Of a stretch of 14,332 nucleotides of DNA, positions 7,358-14,332 are shown in pieces. How positions within the stretch are numbered: position 1 is the first letter of the stretch; each line of letters opens with the position of its first letter. Under the pieces are notes generated by a model. It was not told where the DNA came from. It saw nothing but the letters and a program-made list of their open reading frames with translations, and searched no databases. The DNA is from an uncultured Collinsella sp. (GTDB taxonomy: Bacteria; Actinomycetota; Coriobacteriia; Coriobacteriales; Coriobacteriaceae), in contig URZR01000029.1 of the NCBI GenBank assembly GCA_900552425.1, positions 1 to 14,332 of the forward strand. Reading direction: 5' to 3'. The translations under genes and the position numbers were made by a program.

Positions 7358-7909
7358 TTAGAACTTGACGGTCGGGGCCTGGCGGGCTGCTTCGGCGGCC
7401 TCGAAGCCCTGGCGCTCCTTAAACTGGAAGATGCCGGCAAAGATGACAGCCGGGAACGTCTGAATGGCGTTGTTGTAGCTGAGCACGCAGTCGTTGTAGC
7501 TCTGGCGTGCATAGCTAATCTTGTTCTCGGTATCCTCGAGCGACGCCTGCAGCTGCGTAAAGTTGGTGTTTGCCTTAAGGTCGGGATAGGCCTCGGCTAC
7601 GGCGAAGAGCTGGCGTAGCGCACCGGTCAGCACGTTGTCGGCCTCCATCTTGGCCTCGGGCGTGGTGGCCTTGACGGCGGTGTTACGCGCGCTGATCACG
7701 GCGGAGAGCGTCTCTTGCTCGTGCTTGGCGTAGCCCTTGACGGTCTCGACCAGGTTGGGGATCAGGTCGTTGCGGCGCTGCAGCTGCGTATCGATGTTCT
7801 GCCAGGCGTTATCGATGCGGTTACGCTTGGTGACCATGTTGTTGTAGATGCCGGCGATGGCGCAGACAATCACAATGACAACAACGATGCCGATGATGAC
7901 GGTAATCAT
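7358..7909 (-). CDS. lemA: LemA family protein
   Basis: Membrane-anchored protein of 183 aa with the full LemA signature (PF04011). Residues 1-24 are a single hydrophobic helix with the rest outside the membrane core, forming a helical bundle. Conserved stretches are NRIDNAWQNIDTQLQRRNDL followed by IPNLVETVKGYAKHE, then AVAEAYPDLKAN, ENKISYARQSYND and FPAVIFAGIFQFKE. The biochemical role of LemA proteins is unsettled; they are often linked to membrane or envelope stress and to HtpX/TPM-domain genes, but no such partner is present here. The ATG at 7909 has GGAGA five bases upstream. It is divergent from tetR across a 212-bp gap holding a palindrome, so the regulator may control it. Confidence 0.92.
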   Translation of the reverse strand: MITVIIGIVVVIVIVCAIAGIYNNMVTKRNRIDNAWQNIDTQLQRRNDLIPNLVETVKGYAKHEQETLSAVISARNTAVKATTPEAKMEADNVLTGALRQLFAVAEAYPDLKANTNFTQLQASLEDTENKISYARQSYNDCVLSYNNAIQTFPAVIFAGIFQFKERQGFEAAEAARQAPTVKF

Positions 7910-7956
7910 GATGTCTCCGTTTCGAATGGCCGCGGCGGCATGCGCCAGCTGCCGTT

Positions 7957-7978
7957 GGTATAACGCTACTAGTATACC
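7957..7978. promoter_or_regulatory. Palindrome in the lemA-tetR intergenic region, possible operator
   Basis: GGTATA (7957-7962) and TATACC (7973-7978) are perfect 6-bp arms separated by 10 bp. The minus strand reads TATACT over the right arm, a plausible -10 box for lemA, so a protein bound here would cover the lemA promoter. The neighbouring TetR-type regulator is the obvious candidate; the link is inferred from position only. Confidence 0.4.
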
Positions 7979-8121
7979 CGCAACCCTTGGCGATACCGAA
8001 CTTTCCGGTAAGCGTTATGTTTCCACCAAGGTGAGGCCGTTCGCCAGGGAGTGGGCGATACAGGTGTAAGATATGCGACAGATTAGTGAGCGATGTCTTT
8101 TCCTTGAGGAGGGCGATACGT

Positions 8122-8706
8122 ATGGACCTTCGCATCAAGAAAACCTATCGGGCCCTGTTCGAGGCCTTTACTGAGCTGCTCGAAGAGCATCGGTTTGAGG
8201 ACGTGACGGTTGCCATGCTGTGCGACCGCGCTATGATTCGTCGGACGACGTTCTACAAGCACTTTCGCGACAAGAACGATTACTTTGCCTTTTATATCGA
8301 TGAGCTTATGTCGGGCTTGCCGCAAAAACAGCCCGATGAGGCCGGCGCAGTGTCTGCCGAGGACGTGCGCGCGCTTCGGCACGCGATTTTGGACGATGCC
8401 ATGGATTTGATTCTGGCGCACGAGCAGCTCATGGATAACATTTTGGCAAGCAGCATGTCGGGAATGCTGACCAACGTTATTTGCGACCGTATTGCCCGCT
8501 CCATCCGCGAGCGTGTGATGAACGTGCTTGCCGAGGATGCCCTGGCCCCCGTGTCACTCGAGACGACGTCTGAGTTTGTCGCTGGCGGTATTATTCGACT
8601 TTTCACGATATGGTGGGAATCGGGCCACGATCTTGAGCGTCGACCCGAGATGGCCGACGTGGTCGATGCGCTGTTTGAGCGGACCATGACACCGGTGCAT
8701 CACTAA
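8122..8706 (+). CDS. TetR/AcrR-family transcriptional regulator
   Basis: One-component repressor of 194 aa. The N-terminal DNA-binding domain (about 5-55) shows the TetR pattern: a first helix (RIKKTYRALFEAFTELLEEH), then FEDVTVAMLCDRAMIRRTTFY and KHFRDKNDY, the helix-turn-helix with its KHF ending. The C-terminal half is helical and ends GGIIRLFTIWWESGHDLE, typical of the PF14278-like ligand/dimerisation domain of DhaS-related regulators. The ATG at 8122 is chosen for AGGAGGG (8107-8113) eight bases upstream; an in-frame start at 8086 would add 12 residues without a comparable RBS. It likely regulates itself and possibly the divergent lemA; ligand unknown. Its stop is 3 bp from the 3' end of the convergent tRNA gene. 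Confidence 0.9.
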   Translation: MDLRIKKTYRALFEAFTELLEEHRFEDVTVAMLCDRAMIRRTTFYKHFRDKNDYFAFYIDELMSGLPQKQPDEAGAVSAEDVRALRHAILDDAMDLILAHEQLMDNILASSMSGMLTNVICDRIARSIRERVMNVLAEDALAPVSLETTSEFVAGGIIRLFTIWWESGHDLERRPEMADVVDALFERTMTPVHH

Positions 8707-8709
8707 AAG

Positions 8710-8799
8710 TGGCGGAGAGAGGGGGATTCGAACCCCCGGAACGCTCTCGCGCTCAACGGTTTTCAAGACCGCCGCATTCAACCGCTCTGCCATCTCTCC
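8710..8799 (-). tRNA. tRNA-Ser (anticodon UGA), CCA encoded
   Basis: On the minus strand the acceptor arm GGAGAGA (8799-8793) pairs with TCTCTCC, followed by discriminator G and an encoded CCA (8712-8710). The anticodon stem and loop read CGGTC, TTGAAAA, CCG, placing TGA in the loop. A long variable arm (GAGCGCGAGAGCG region) and a T arm GGGGGTTCGAATCCCCC are present. The length of 90 nt with a long variable arm is characteristic of serine tRNA. Confidence 0.96.
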
Positions 8800-8809
8800 G
8801 TGAGTCGTA

Positions 8810-8835
8810 ATGATAGCATCGTTTTGAATTTGCAA
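8810..8835 (-). promoter_or_regulatory. Possible promoter of tRNA-Ser
   Basis: On the minus strand TGCTATCAT (8818-8810) is an extended -10 element about 10 bp before the mature tRNA 5' end. TTGCAA (8835-8830) could be a -35, but the spacer is only 14 bp. It lies in the short divergent gap shared with tadA. Confidence 0.35.
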
Positions 8836-8850
8836 CAGGGAAGGCGAACG

Positions 8851-10632
8851 ATGACGATCACCGAAATCGACGAGAAGTTCATGCGCGAGGCGTTGGCGGA
8901 GGCGCGAGCCGCCGCGGCGGTGGGCGAGGTGCCCATCGGAGCCGTAGTGGTGCGCGCGGGCGAGATTGTCGCGCGGGCGCATAATCGTCGCGAGCTCGAT
9001 CAGGATCCTTCGGCTCATGCCGAGTTTGCGGCCCTGTGCGCTGCCGCTCGGTCGCTCGGTCGCTGGCGCCTTTCCGATTGCACGGTCTACGTGACGCTCG
9101 AGCCCTGCTGCATGTGCGCGGGGCTTATGGTTAACGCGCGCGTAGGACGCTGCGTGTATGGCGCGGCTGATGCCAAGGCGGGCGCTCTGGGTTCGCTGTA
9201 TGACCTGAATGCCGATTCGCGCCTGAATCATCGGTTTAACGTGACCGCCGGCGTGCTGGCAGACGAGTGTCGTGAGGTGTTGAGCAGCTATTTTAGTAGG
9301 CTGCGTGGCACCGATGGTGCTGGCTGCGGTTGTGGGGCCGATCTTGAAGCACACGCCGCTCACGCCGCAGCACTTGCAGGTGTCGGTGAGGATACTGACA
9401 CGGCGGTTGACTTTGGTCCTGCGTGCCGCCGACCCCGCCGTGTGCTGTTGGCGATCGACTCCTTTAAGGGCAGCGTTTCGAGCGCGCAGGCGGAGGCGGC
9501 GGTTGCCGAAGGCGTGCGCCGCGTTTGGCCCGATGCCGAGCTGAACGCTTTGCCGCTGGCAGATGGTGGCGAGGGAACGCTCGATGCCGTTGCCGCGTGC
9601 GGCGGTGAGATTGTGACCTGCGAGGTGGCAGGTCCCCTGGGCAAGCGCACGTCTGCCCGGATGCTGGTTGATGTCGAGCGCGAGTCCGCGGTCATCGAGA
9701 TGGCCGAGGCGGCCGGCATTGGGTATTCGCCTTGCACGGAGTCGTCGGCGCTGGTTGCTACAACCTATGGCGTGGGCGAGCTCATGCTTCGCGCAGTCCG
9801 TGCTGGGGCAAAGACTATCTATATTGGTCTGGGCGGCAGTGCCACCAACGACGGTGGCGCCGGCATGCTGCAGGCGCTGGGCGCGCGTGTGGTCGATGAT
9901 CAGGGATGCGATGTCGCCCCCGGTCTTGCAGGCCTTGAGCGGGTGGCGAGCGTTGATTTGGCGCCCGCGCTGCAGGCTTTGGATGGCGCTCGTATCGTTG
10001 TGCTTTCGGATGTCGAGAACCCACTCGTGGGGCGTCGCGGCGCGCTTGCGGTGTTCGGCGGACAGAAGGGTCTGCCGGCTGATGATGCCGAGGCGCTGAG
10101 CAGGTGCGACAGCTGGATGGTCGGCTACGGCCGCTTGCTCGACGCTGCGATTGCCGGAGCTCGAGTCCAGGGATTGTTGCGCGCACCCGAGGGCGCACGG
10201 ACATTTGGCTCGGTGCTCGGCGTGCCCGGCGCAGGTGCCGCCGGCGGCCTAGGTGCCGCGCTGCTGGCGCTCGGTGCCGAGTTGCGCTCGGGCGTGGAGA
10301 CGGTGCTCGATCTCGTGGGGTTTGACGAGCGTGTACGCGATGTCGACCTGGTCATTACAGGCGAGGGCAATATGGATGAGCAGTCCGCCGCCGGTAAGGC
10401 GCCGGTGGGCGTGGCCCGTCGTGCGAAGCGATATGGCAAGCCGGTGGTTGCCGTCGTGGGCGGTCGCGCTGACAACCTGGATGCGGTATATGGGCAGGGT
10501 ATTGACTTGGTTTTGCCGATCTGCCGCAAGCCCATGGACCTGGAGCGGGCACTCGATTCGCAAGAAGCCACAACCAACCTCATCTGTGCCGGCGAGTCTG
10601 TTGCGCGAGCCTACGACCTCGGCCGCATCTAG
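8851..10632 (+). CDS. Fusion: tRNA adenosine deaminase (TadA) plus glycerate kinase
   Basis: One uninterrupted 593-aa frame with two enzymes. Residues 1-153 are a full TadA, which converts A34 to inosine in tRNA-Arg(ACG). H56-A-E58 and P85-C-x-x-C89 supply the zinc ligands (H56, C86, C89) and catalytic E58. Residues 154-197 are an Ala/Gly linker with CGCG and HAAHAA runs. Residues 198-593 are a complete class II glycerate kinase (PF02595, GarK/GlxK type), which phosphorylates D-glycerate with ATP. Its motifs are DSFKGS (203-208), LADGGEGT (D238), GLGGSATNDGG (326-336) and VITGEGNMDEQS (501-512). The ATG at 8851 has AGGGAAGG upstream. No stop or frameshift is seen at the junction. A kinase-only product from an internal GTG around 9385-9400 is possible. 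The kinase is not near glyoxylate or serine genes. Confidence 0.9.
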   Translation: MTITEIDEKFMREALAEARAAAAVGEVPIGAVVVRAGEIVARAHNRRELDQDPSAHAEFAALCAAARSLGRWRLSDCTVYVTLEPCCMCAGLMVNARVGRCVYGAADAKAGALGSLYDLNADSRLNHRFNVTAGVLADECREVLSSYFSRLRGTDGAGCGCGADLEAHAAHAAALAGVGEDTDTAVDFGPACRRPRRVLLAIDSFKGSVSSAQAEAAVAEGVRRVWPDAELNALPLADGGEGTLDAVAACGGEIVTCEVAGPLGKRTSARMLVDVERESAVIEMAEAAGIGYSPCTESSALVATTYGVGELMLRAVRAGAKTIYIGLGGSATNDGGAGMLQALGARVVDDQGCDVAPGLAGLERVASVDLAPALQALDGARIVVLSDVENPLVGRRGALAVFGGQKGLPADDAEALSRCDSWMVGYGRLLDAAIAGARVQGLLRAPEGARTFGSVLGVPGAGAAGGLGAALLALGAELRSGVETVLDLVGFDERVRDVDLVITGEGNMDEQSAAGKAPVGVARRAKRYGKPVVAVVGGRADNLDAVYGQGIDLVLPICRKPMDLERALDSQEATTNLICAGESVARAYDLGRI

Positions 10633-10711
10633 AAAAGTAGTCTTTTTGCACTTCAGGTGTTGACGCCGCCATTTATGTGCCATTAGTAGATTGCTCTTCG
10701 TTCAGTTGTTC

Positions 10712-10734
10712 GCCAATTAATCATGCCAATTAAT
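10712..10734 (+). promoter_or_regulatory. Tandem GCCAATTAAT repeats upstream of surface-protein gene
   Basis: GCCAATTAAT occurs at 10712-10721 and again at 10725-10734, a 13-bp period. The pair is flanked by TTCGCC (from 10709) and GGGCGAA (from 10744) as inverted arms. It lies in the 231-bp A/T-rich gap between the fusion gene and the surface protein. A regulator-binding site is plausible. No clear promoter can be named here; CATAAT (10785-10790) is a candidate -10 without a good -35. Confidence 0.3.
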
Positions 10735-10849
10735 TACCATTTCGGGCGAAGACGTGGATTATCTCCATGATGGGCCTCTTTGGTCATAATGTTGTCTTTA
10801 ACTGTCCTTAATCAATAGATCGCTCGTGGGAAGAGAAGGCGACACCAGA

Positions 10850-10866
10850 GGGGGAGAAGGGAATTG
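10850..10866 (+). promoter_or_regulatory. RBS and TTG start candidate, out of frame with the surface protein
   Basis: GGGGGAG (10850-10856) sits seven bases before TTG (10864-10866). Translation from this TTG gives MERKVFGGGG but, with the present G8 tract, runs out at TGA 11035-11037 after 57 codons. With nine (or six) G residues it would continue into the signal peptide and the whole surface protein. Confidence 0.5.
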
Positions 10867-13800
10867 GAGAGGAAAGTTTTCGGCGGGGGGGGCAGAGAGT
10901 CGCTGCTCTCTGCCTTGCGCTGGTTCTCGGCTTCGGATGTTTATCCGTTGGCGCGACGGCCGGTGTCGCATATGCGGCCACGGAATCGCGGACTGCGTAT
11001 ACTGCGGAGGAGTTTGAGATCACCCAGGACGGCGTGACCTATTCGTGCGAGACCACGGATAAGGGCACGGCGGAAATCACAGGTATTGTTGCCGACGACA
11101 GTGTGACCGCGGTGAGTGTGCCCAGCTCCATCGAGCATGGTGGCCAGACCTACAAAGTCACCAAACTTTATTTCTCGTCTGGTATCGTGGCCAAGAACGT
11201 TGAGCAGCTGACGCTTCCCGACACGCTCGAAAAAATGTACGGAGGGAATTTCCGGAGGTTCGCAAAGGTCAAGGAGCTCCATATCCCTGGCTCCATCAAG
11301 AACTTCGCTTGCTCGCTGCAAAACGCTGGCTCGCTCGAAAAGCTCTATTTCGATGAGGGCGTCGAGGAGATTAGCGCCAACATGATGGTCTATGGCTGCA
11401 GCAACCTTTCGGAGATCGATCTCCCCTCAACCCTCAAAATGATTTCGGGCTCGGGCGCCTTCGAGGGGGCTACGGCCCTCACAGGCATCGAGTTTCCAAA
11501 AGATGTCGCCTTCTCCGACACCATAACGGGCGTGTTCGAAGACTGCACGTCTCTGACAAGCGTGTCGTTGCCCGCTTCGGTTACCAAGATCCCCTCGCAC
11601 ATGTTTGACGGATGCACCTCTCTCACGTCCGTCACCGCGCTGAGCGAAATCGAGTCCATCGGGGATGGGGCGTTTCGGACTTGCTCGAGTTTGACTGGGA
11701 TCGATTTCCCAGGCACATTGAAGAGCATCGGATCCTCTGCTTTCCAGGGGTGCGCCAGCCTGGTGAGCGTGCCCAATCTAAGCAAGGTGACAAAGATGGG
11801 CTGGGGGGCTTTTTACGAGTGCAAAAATCTGCAGGCGTCCGTGGATCTGTCCTCGCTTCAGAACATTCCGGACAATGCGTTCTGCTACACACCGGTTAAG
11901 ATCGTGGGGCTTTGCGACAGCCTGAAGAGTATCGGTGAGTGGGCCTTTATCCAGAGCAACGTCGCCGTCCAGCTTCCCAGGACACTTGAGACAATTGGCA
12001 ACTACGCCTTCTATTACGGCACGTTGCCGGAGCAGCTTTCCATTCCGGATTCCGTGACTTCCGTTGGCACGGCGGCCTTCTCGGGCGTAGGTGGCGTGAA
12101 GGATGTGACGATCGGGCGCGGCCTCACCGAAATACCCTCGGGTATGTTTGAAGGCAGCACGGTTAAAAAGATCACAATCGAAAACAGCATGGACGACATC
12201 AAAGGCTCGGAGAACCTCCCGTTCTTTGGCGTCGATATCGTCTACACGCGCGAGTCCATCGATGACGGCGTCGGCGGTACCGTGAGCGATGACAGCACCA
12301 AGACCCTTCAGGATCTGGTCGACGAGGCCCCCTATGACAAGGAAACCGTCATCACCCTGAAAAAGCACGTGAAGCTTGGCTCCACGCTCACGATTCCTGC
12401 CGGGAAGATGATTAAGATCACGTCGGATGAGCCCTATACCATCTTGGCAAAGAAAAGCGGCTTCTCCGTACTGGTCAATGTTGCCGAGGGGGCATCCCTC
12501 GAGCTGTCGGGGAAAGTGTCCCTGAGTGGTCGCTACAACAAGGGCGCCATTATTTCTAGCAGGGGAGCGGTTGTGCTCTCTGACGAGGCCGTTGTGTGCG
12601 ACGGCGCTGCGAACACCGTCAATACGGGTGTCATCGACGTGTCGGGAGACAAGGCTTCGCTTACCATGACGGGCGGCGTTATCGAGCAGTGCGAACTTAA
12701 GGACGCGTATTGCGGCGCTGTCCACGCGAAAGACGGCGCTCATGTTGTCATGAAGGGCGGCGTTATCCGTAAGAATCACGTGTCTTTCTCCGCAGACGGC
12801 GATGGTAATTACCTTTCGTCTACCGGCATCATGCTGATGGGCGATGCCCACCTTGAGATGAGTAACGGCAGTATCGAGGATAACGCCGGCTATCAGGGCG
12901 GCGCGGTGGTCATGTACAGCGAGGCTCGTAACCAGAGAGCCTCCTTTGAGATGACCGGTGGTCAGCTTGTGCGCAACAGAGGCTATAAGCTTGGGAATCG
13001 AACTCCCTCCGGCGCAGTGCACGTCGAAGGGAATGCCGAGTTTACCCTCAAGGGCGGCAAGATCGAGGGCAATATTGCGTATTCTGATGGCAAAGGCGGC
13101 GGAGTGTGCGTGGTCGATCGCGGCCTGCAGCAGGGTGGTAGGGACCATACCGCTTTCACTATGAAAGGTGGCTCCGTATCGGGTAACTCCGCTTCCGCCG
13201 GCGGAGGCATCTATACCTATTCAGATGACGTCAAGCTCAGTGCGGGCGAGATCAAGGACAATACTGCTCGGAATATGGGTGGCGGCGTATATAGCGAAGG
13301 CAACGAGTATCTCGTCTATAGCACGCTCCATATCGAAAACGCTCTCGTTGTTGATAACCATGCGAAAAAGCAGGGCGGCGGCATGTGGTTCTGCCCGACC
13401 GGAGATGCCAAGGTCTACGTCCAGAACGGTGGCCTGATCGCCAGGAACTCGGCCGATGAGGCGGGAGACGACCTCGTCTTCACCGGCTTCAAAGACGCCA
13501 AATACAAACTGACCTTGGCCAACCGCGCTCCGGGCGGCGGAAAGGTCAGCTGGTACAGAGACGGTGGGCTGTTTAACCCCGAAGGCACTTATGCGGAAAC
13601 AAACACCGAAATCCCGCGATTCTCTCCCGACGGTGGCAACGGCGAGCCCCTGTCCTTTACCGACGCCACGCCGAACGTCGCGCTTAAATCTGTGATGAGC
13701 GAGGATGTGTATAACCTCGGCCGCGGTCAGACGTCGCTGACGATCTCTGGCAATACGGCCGAGCGGGGAGGCGGCATCGGCGCCAACGGCGGTGTCATCA

Positions 13801-14332
13801 TCGGCAAGTCCGAGAACATCGACATTCCCATCAAAAAGGTCTGGGAGAACCCCAGGATTCCCCATCCTAATAAGGTCAAAGTAAATCTCAAGAACGGCGA
13901 TACCGTCATCGATTCGATCACCCTGAGCGAGTCCAACGACTGGAAGGGCGTCTTCTCCAACCTGCCCGCGGGCGCGCACTACACCGTGTCCGAGGACCCC
14001 GTCGAGGGCTACAGCTCGAAGGTCACCGGCGACGCCGAGCGCGGCTTCACCGTGACCAACACCTCCACGGCCAAGGTCTCGGTGCCCGTCGAGAAGAAGT
14101 GGGTCGGCCCGGCGGCCGAGAAGGCCACCGTGCGCCTGCTCGCCGACGGGAAGGACACCGGCGAGTCGGCCGAGCTGTCGAAGTCCAATAGCTGGAAGCA
14201 CTCCTTCGAGGGCCTGCCCAAGTACTCCAAGTCCGGCTCCGTGATCGACTACGCCGTGGCCGAGGTGCCCGTCGAGGGCTACAGCTCGAAGGTCACCGGC
14301 GACGCCGAGCGCGGCTTCACCGTGACCAACAC
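10863..14332 (+). CDS. Large secreted/surface protein: BspA-type LRR, beta-helix and Cna-B domains (runs off window; start uncertain)
   Basis: A continuous frame (codons start at multiples of three, such as 10893) runs from after TAA 10809-10811 to the window end, over 1150 codons. It has no ATG, GTG or TTG before the signal peptide. ATT 10863 is used here as a placeholder for residue 1. Residues 9-38 form a signal peptide (RRGGQR, then VAALCLALVLGFGC, cleavage near AYA/ATES). Residues 70-450 are BspA-like leucine-rich repeats (LRR_5) with units such as LKSIGSSAFQGCASL and LETIGNYAF. Residues 480-980 carry repeated GG-x-I, N-x-A and GGG-V motifs, typical of a right-handed beta-helix. From 987 two Cna-B domains follow (IPIKKVW to FTVTNT, then VPVEKKW onward), probably with Lys-Asn isopeptide bonds. 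A likely wall-anchored adhesin; its C-terminus is outside the window. Confidence 0.8.
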   Translation, partial: MGEESFRRGGQRVAALCLALVLGFGCLSVGATAGVAYAATESRTAYTAEEFEITQDGVTYSCETTDKGTAEITGIVADDSVTAVSVPSSIEHGGQTYKVTKLYFSSGIVAKNVEQLTLPDTLEKMYGGNFRRFAKVKELHIPGSIKNFACSLQNAGSLEKLYFDEGVEEISANMMVYGCSNLSEIDLPSTLKMISGSGAFEGATALTGIEFPKDVAFSDTITGVFEDCTSLTSVSLPASVTKIPSHMFDGCTSLTSVTALSEIESIGDGAFRTCSSLTGIDFPGTLKSIGSSAFQGCASLVSVPNLSKVTKMGWGAFYECKNLQASVDLSSLQNIPDNAFCYTPVKIVGLCDSLKSIGEWAFIQSNVAVQLPRTLETIGNYAFYYGTLPEQLSIPDSVTSVGTAAFSGVGGVKDVTIGRGLTEIPSGMFEGSTVKKITIENSMDDIKGSENLPFFGVDIVYTRESIDDGVGGTVSDDSTKTLQDLVDEAPYDKETVITLKKHVKLGSTLTIPAGKMIKITSDEPYTILAKKSGFSVLVNVAEGASLELSGKVSLSGRYNKGAIISSRGAVVLSDEAVVCDGAANTVNTGVIDVSGDKASLTMTGGVIEQCELKDAYCGAVHAKDGAHVVMKGGVIRKNHVSFSADGDGNYLSSTGIMLMGDAHLEMSNGSIEDNAGYQGGAVVMYSEARNQRASFEMTGGQLVRNRGYKLGNRTPSGAVHVEGNAEFTLKGGKIEGNIAYSDGKGGGVCVVDRGLQQGGRDHTAFTMKGGSVSGNSASAGGGIYTYSDDVKLSAGEIKDNTARNMGGGVYSEGNEYLVYSTLHIENALVVDNHAKKQGGGMWFCPTGDAKVYVQNGGLIARNSADEAGDDLVFTGFKDAKYKLTLANRAPGGGKVSWYRDGGLFNPEGTYAETNTEIPRFSPDGGNGEPLSFTDATPNVALKSVMSEDVYNLGRGQTSLTISGNTAERGGGIGANGGVIIGKSENIDIPIKKVWENPRIPHPNKVKVNLKNGDTVIDSITLSESNDWKGVFSNLPAGAHYTVSEDPVEGYSSKVTGDAERGFTVTNTSTAKVSVPVEKKWVGPAAEKATVRLLADGKDTGESAELSKSNSWKHSFEGLPKYSKSGSVIDYAVAEVPVEGYSSKVTGDAERGFTVTN
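10885..10892 (+). repeat. G8 homopolymer in the signal-peptide coding region
   Basis: Eight consecutive G residues lie between the RBS/TTG start and the hydrophobic core. The upstream TTG frame and the downstream mature frame differ by one base across this tract. Such G runs are known slippage sites in phase-variable surface genes of other bacteria. Confidence 0.6.
13998..14062 (+). repeat. 65-bp exact repeat, copy 1 (end of Cna-B domain 1)
   Basis: Encodes PVEGYSSKVTGDAERGF and TVTNT, the last strands of the Cna-B fold with the Asn expected to form the isopeptide bond. It is identical base for base to 14268-14332, exactly 270 bp (90 codons) away, matching one domain unit. Confidence 0.9.
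14268..14332 (+). repeat. 65-bp exact repeat, copy 2 (end of Cna-B domain 2)
   Basis: Second identical copy, cut by the window edge, so the identity may extend further and more domains may follow. Confidence 0.9.

Noticed and set aside
9385..9440. Possible frameshift or missed stop separating tadA and glycerate kinase
   Set aside because: The frame is continuous through both domains with no stop or homopolymer at the junction; kept only as an alternative to test.
11778..13148. Long minus-strand open frame (456 aa) opposite the surface protein
   Set aside because: It lies opposite a continuous frame with clear LRR and beta-helix repeats, and its own sequence shows no family motif.
1..14332. 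CRISPR array, prophage or transposase genes
   Set aside because: No regularly spaced short repeats and no integrase, transposase or phage protein motifs were seen on either strand.

Overview
The window looks like a chromosomal segment of a high-GC, Gram-positive gut-type actinobacterium of class Coriobacteriia, with Collinsella or a close relative as the best guess. This is an inference from G/C-rich third codon positions, AGGAGG-like ribosome binding sites, gene content (paired ABC exporter, DedA, LemA, BspA-like surface protein with Cna-B domains) and general sequence style. No rRNA or other taxonomic marker is present.

Layout. Positions 1-3809 (+) are the end of an operon: the last codons of an unidentified gene, then two overlapping or abutting half-transporters of the heterodimeric multidrug/peptide exporter type. 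A bidirectional terminator near 3865 separates it from a serine acetyltransferase (cysE, minus strand, 3921-4625). A DedA-family membrane protein (4850-5497) is read divergently from cysE and ends in a good terminator. A branched-chain aminotransferase (ilvE, 5786-6838) follows, with a leader of about 150 nt. Positions 6839-7357 contain no convincing gene. They hold a pair of short direct repeats, a strong terminator (6992-7021), a roughly 200-bp segment bounded by 23-bp imperfect inverted repeats (7050-7252), and a perfect 16-bp terminator hairpin (7283-7321). lemA (minus, 7358-7909) and a TetR-family regulator (plus, 8122-8706) are divergent around a palindrome. A tRNA-Ser(UGA) gene (minus, 8710-8799) converges on tetR.

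Next is a single continuous reading frame (8851-10632) joining a tRNA adenosine deaminase (TadA) to a complete glycerate kinase, an unexpected pairing. The window ends in a large secreted or surface protein (about 10863 to beyond 14332): signal peptide, BspA-type leucine-rich repeats, a parallel beta-helix region rich in GG-x-I and N-x-A motifs, and tandem Cna-B domains.

The most interesting observation is at the 5' end of that surface gene. The signal-peptide frame has no ATG, GTG or TTG start downstream of the preceding stop. A G8 tract (10885-10892) lies between a well-placed RBS/TTG start and the hydrophobic core. One extra G (or two fewer) would put the TTG in frame. This fits a phase-variable adhesin captured in the OFF state, but a homopolymer sequencing error or a non-canonical ATT start are simpler alternatives that cannot be excluded here.
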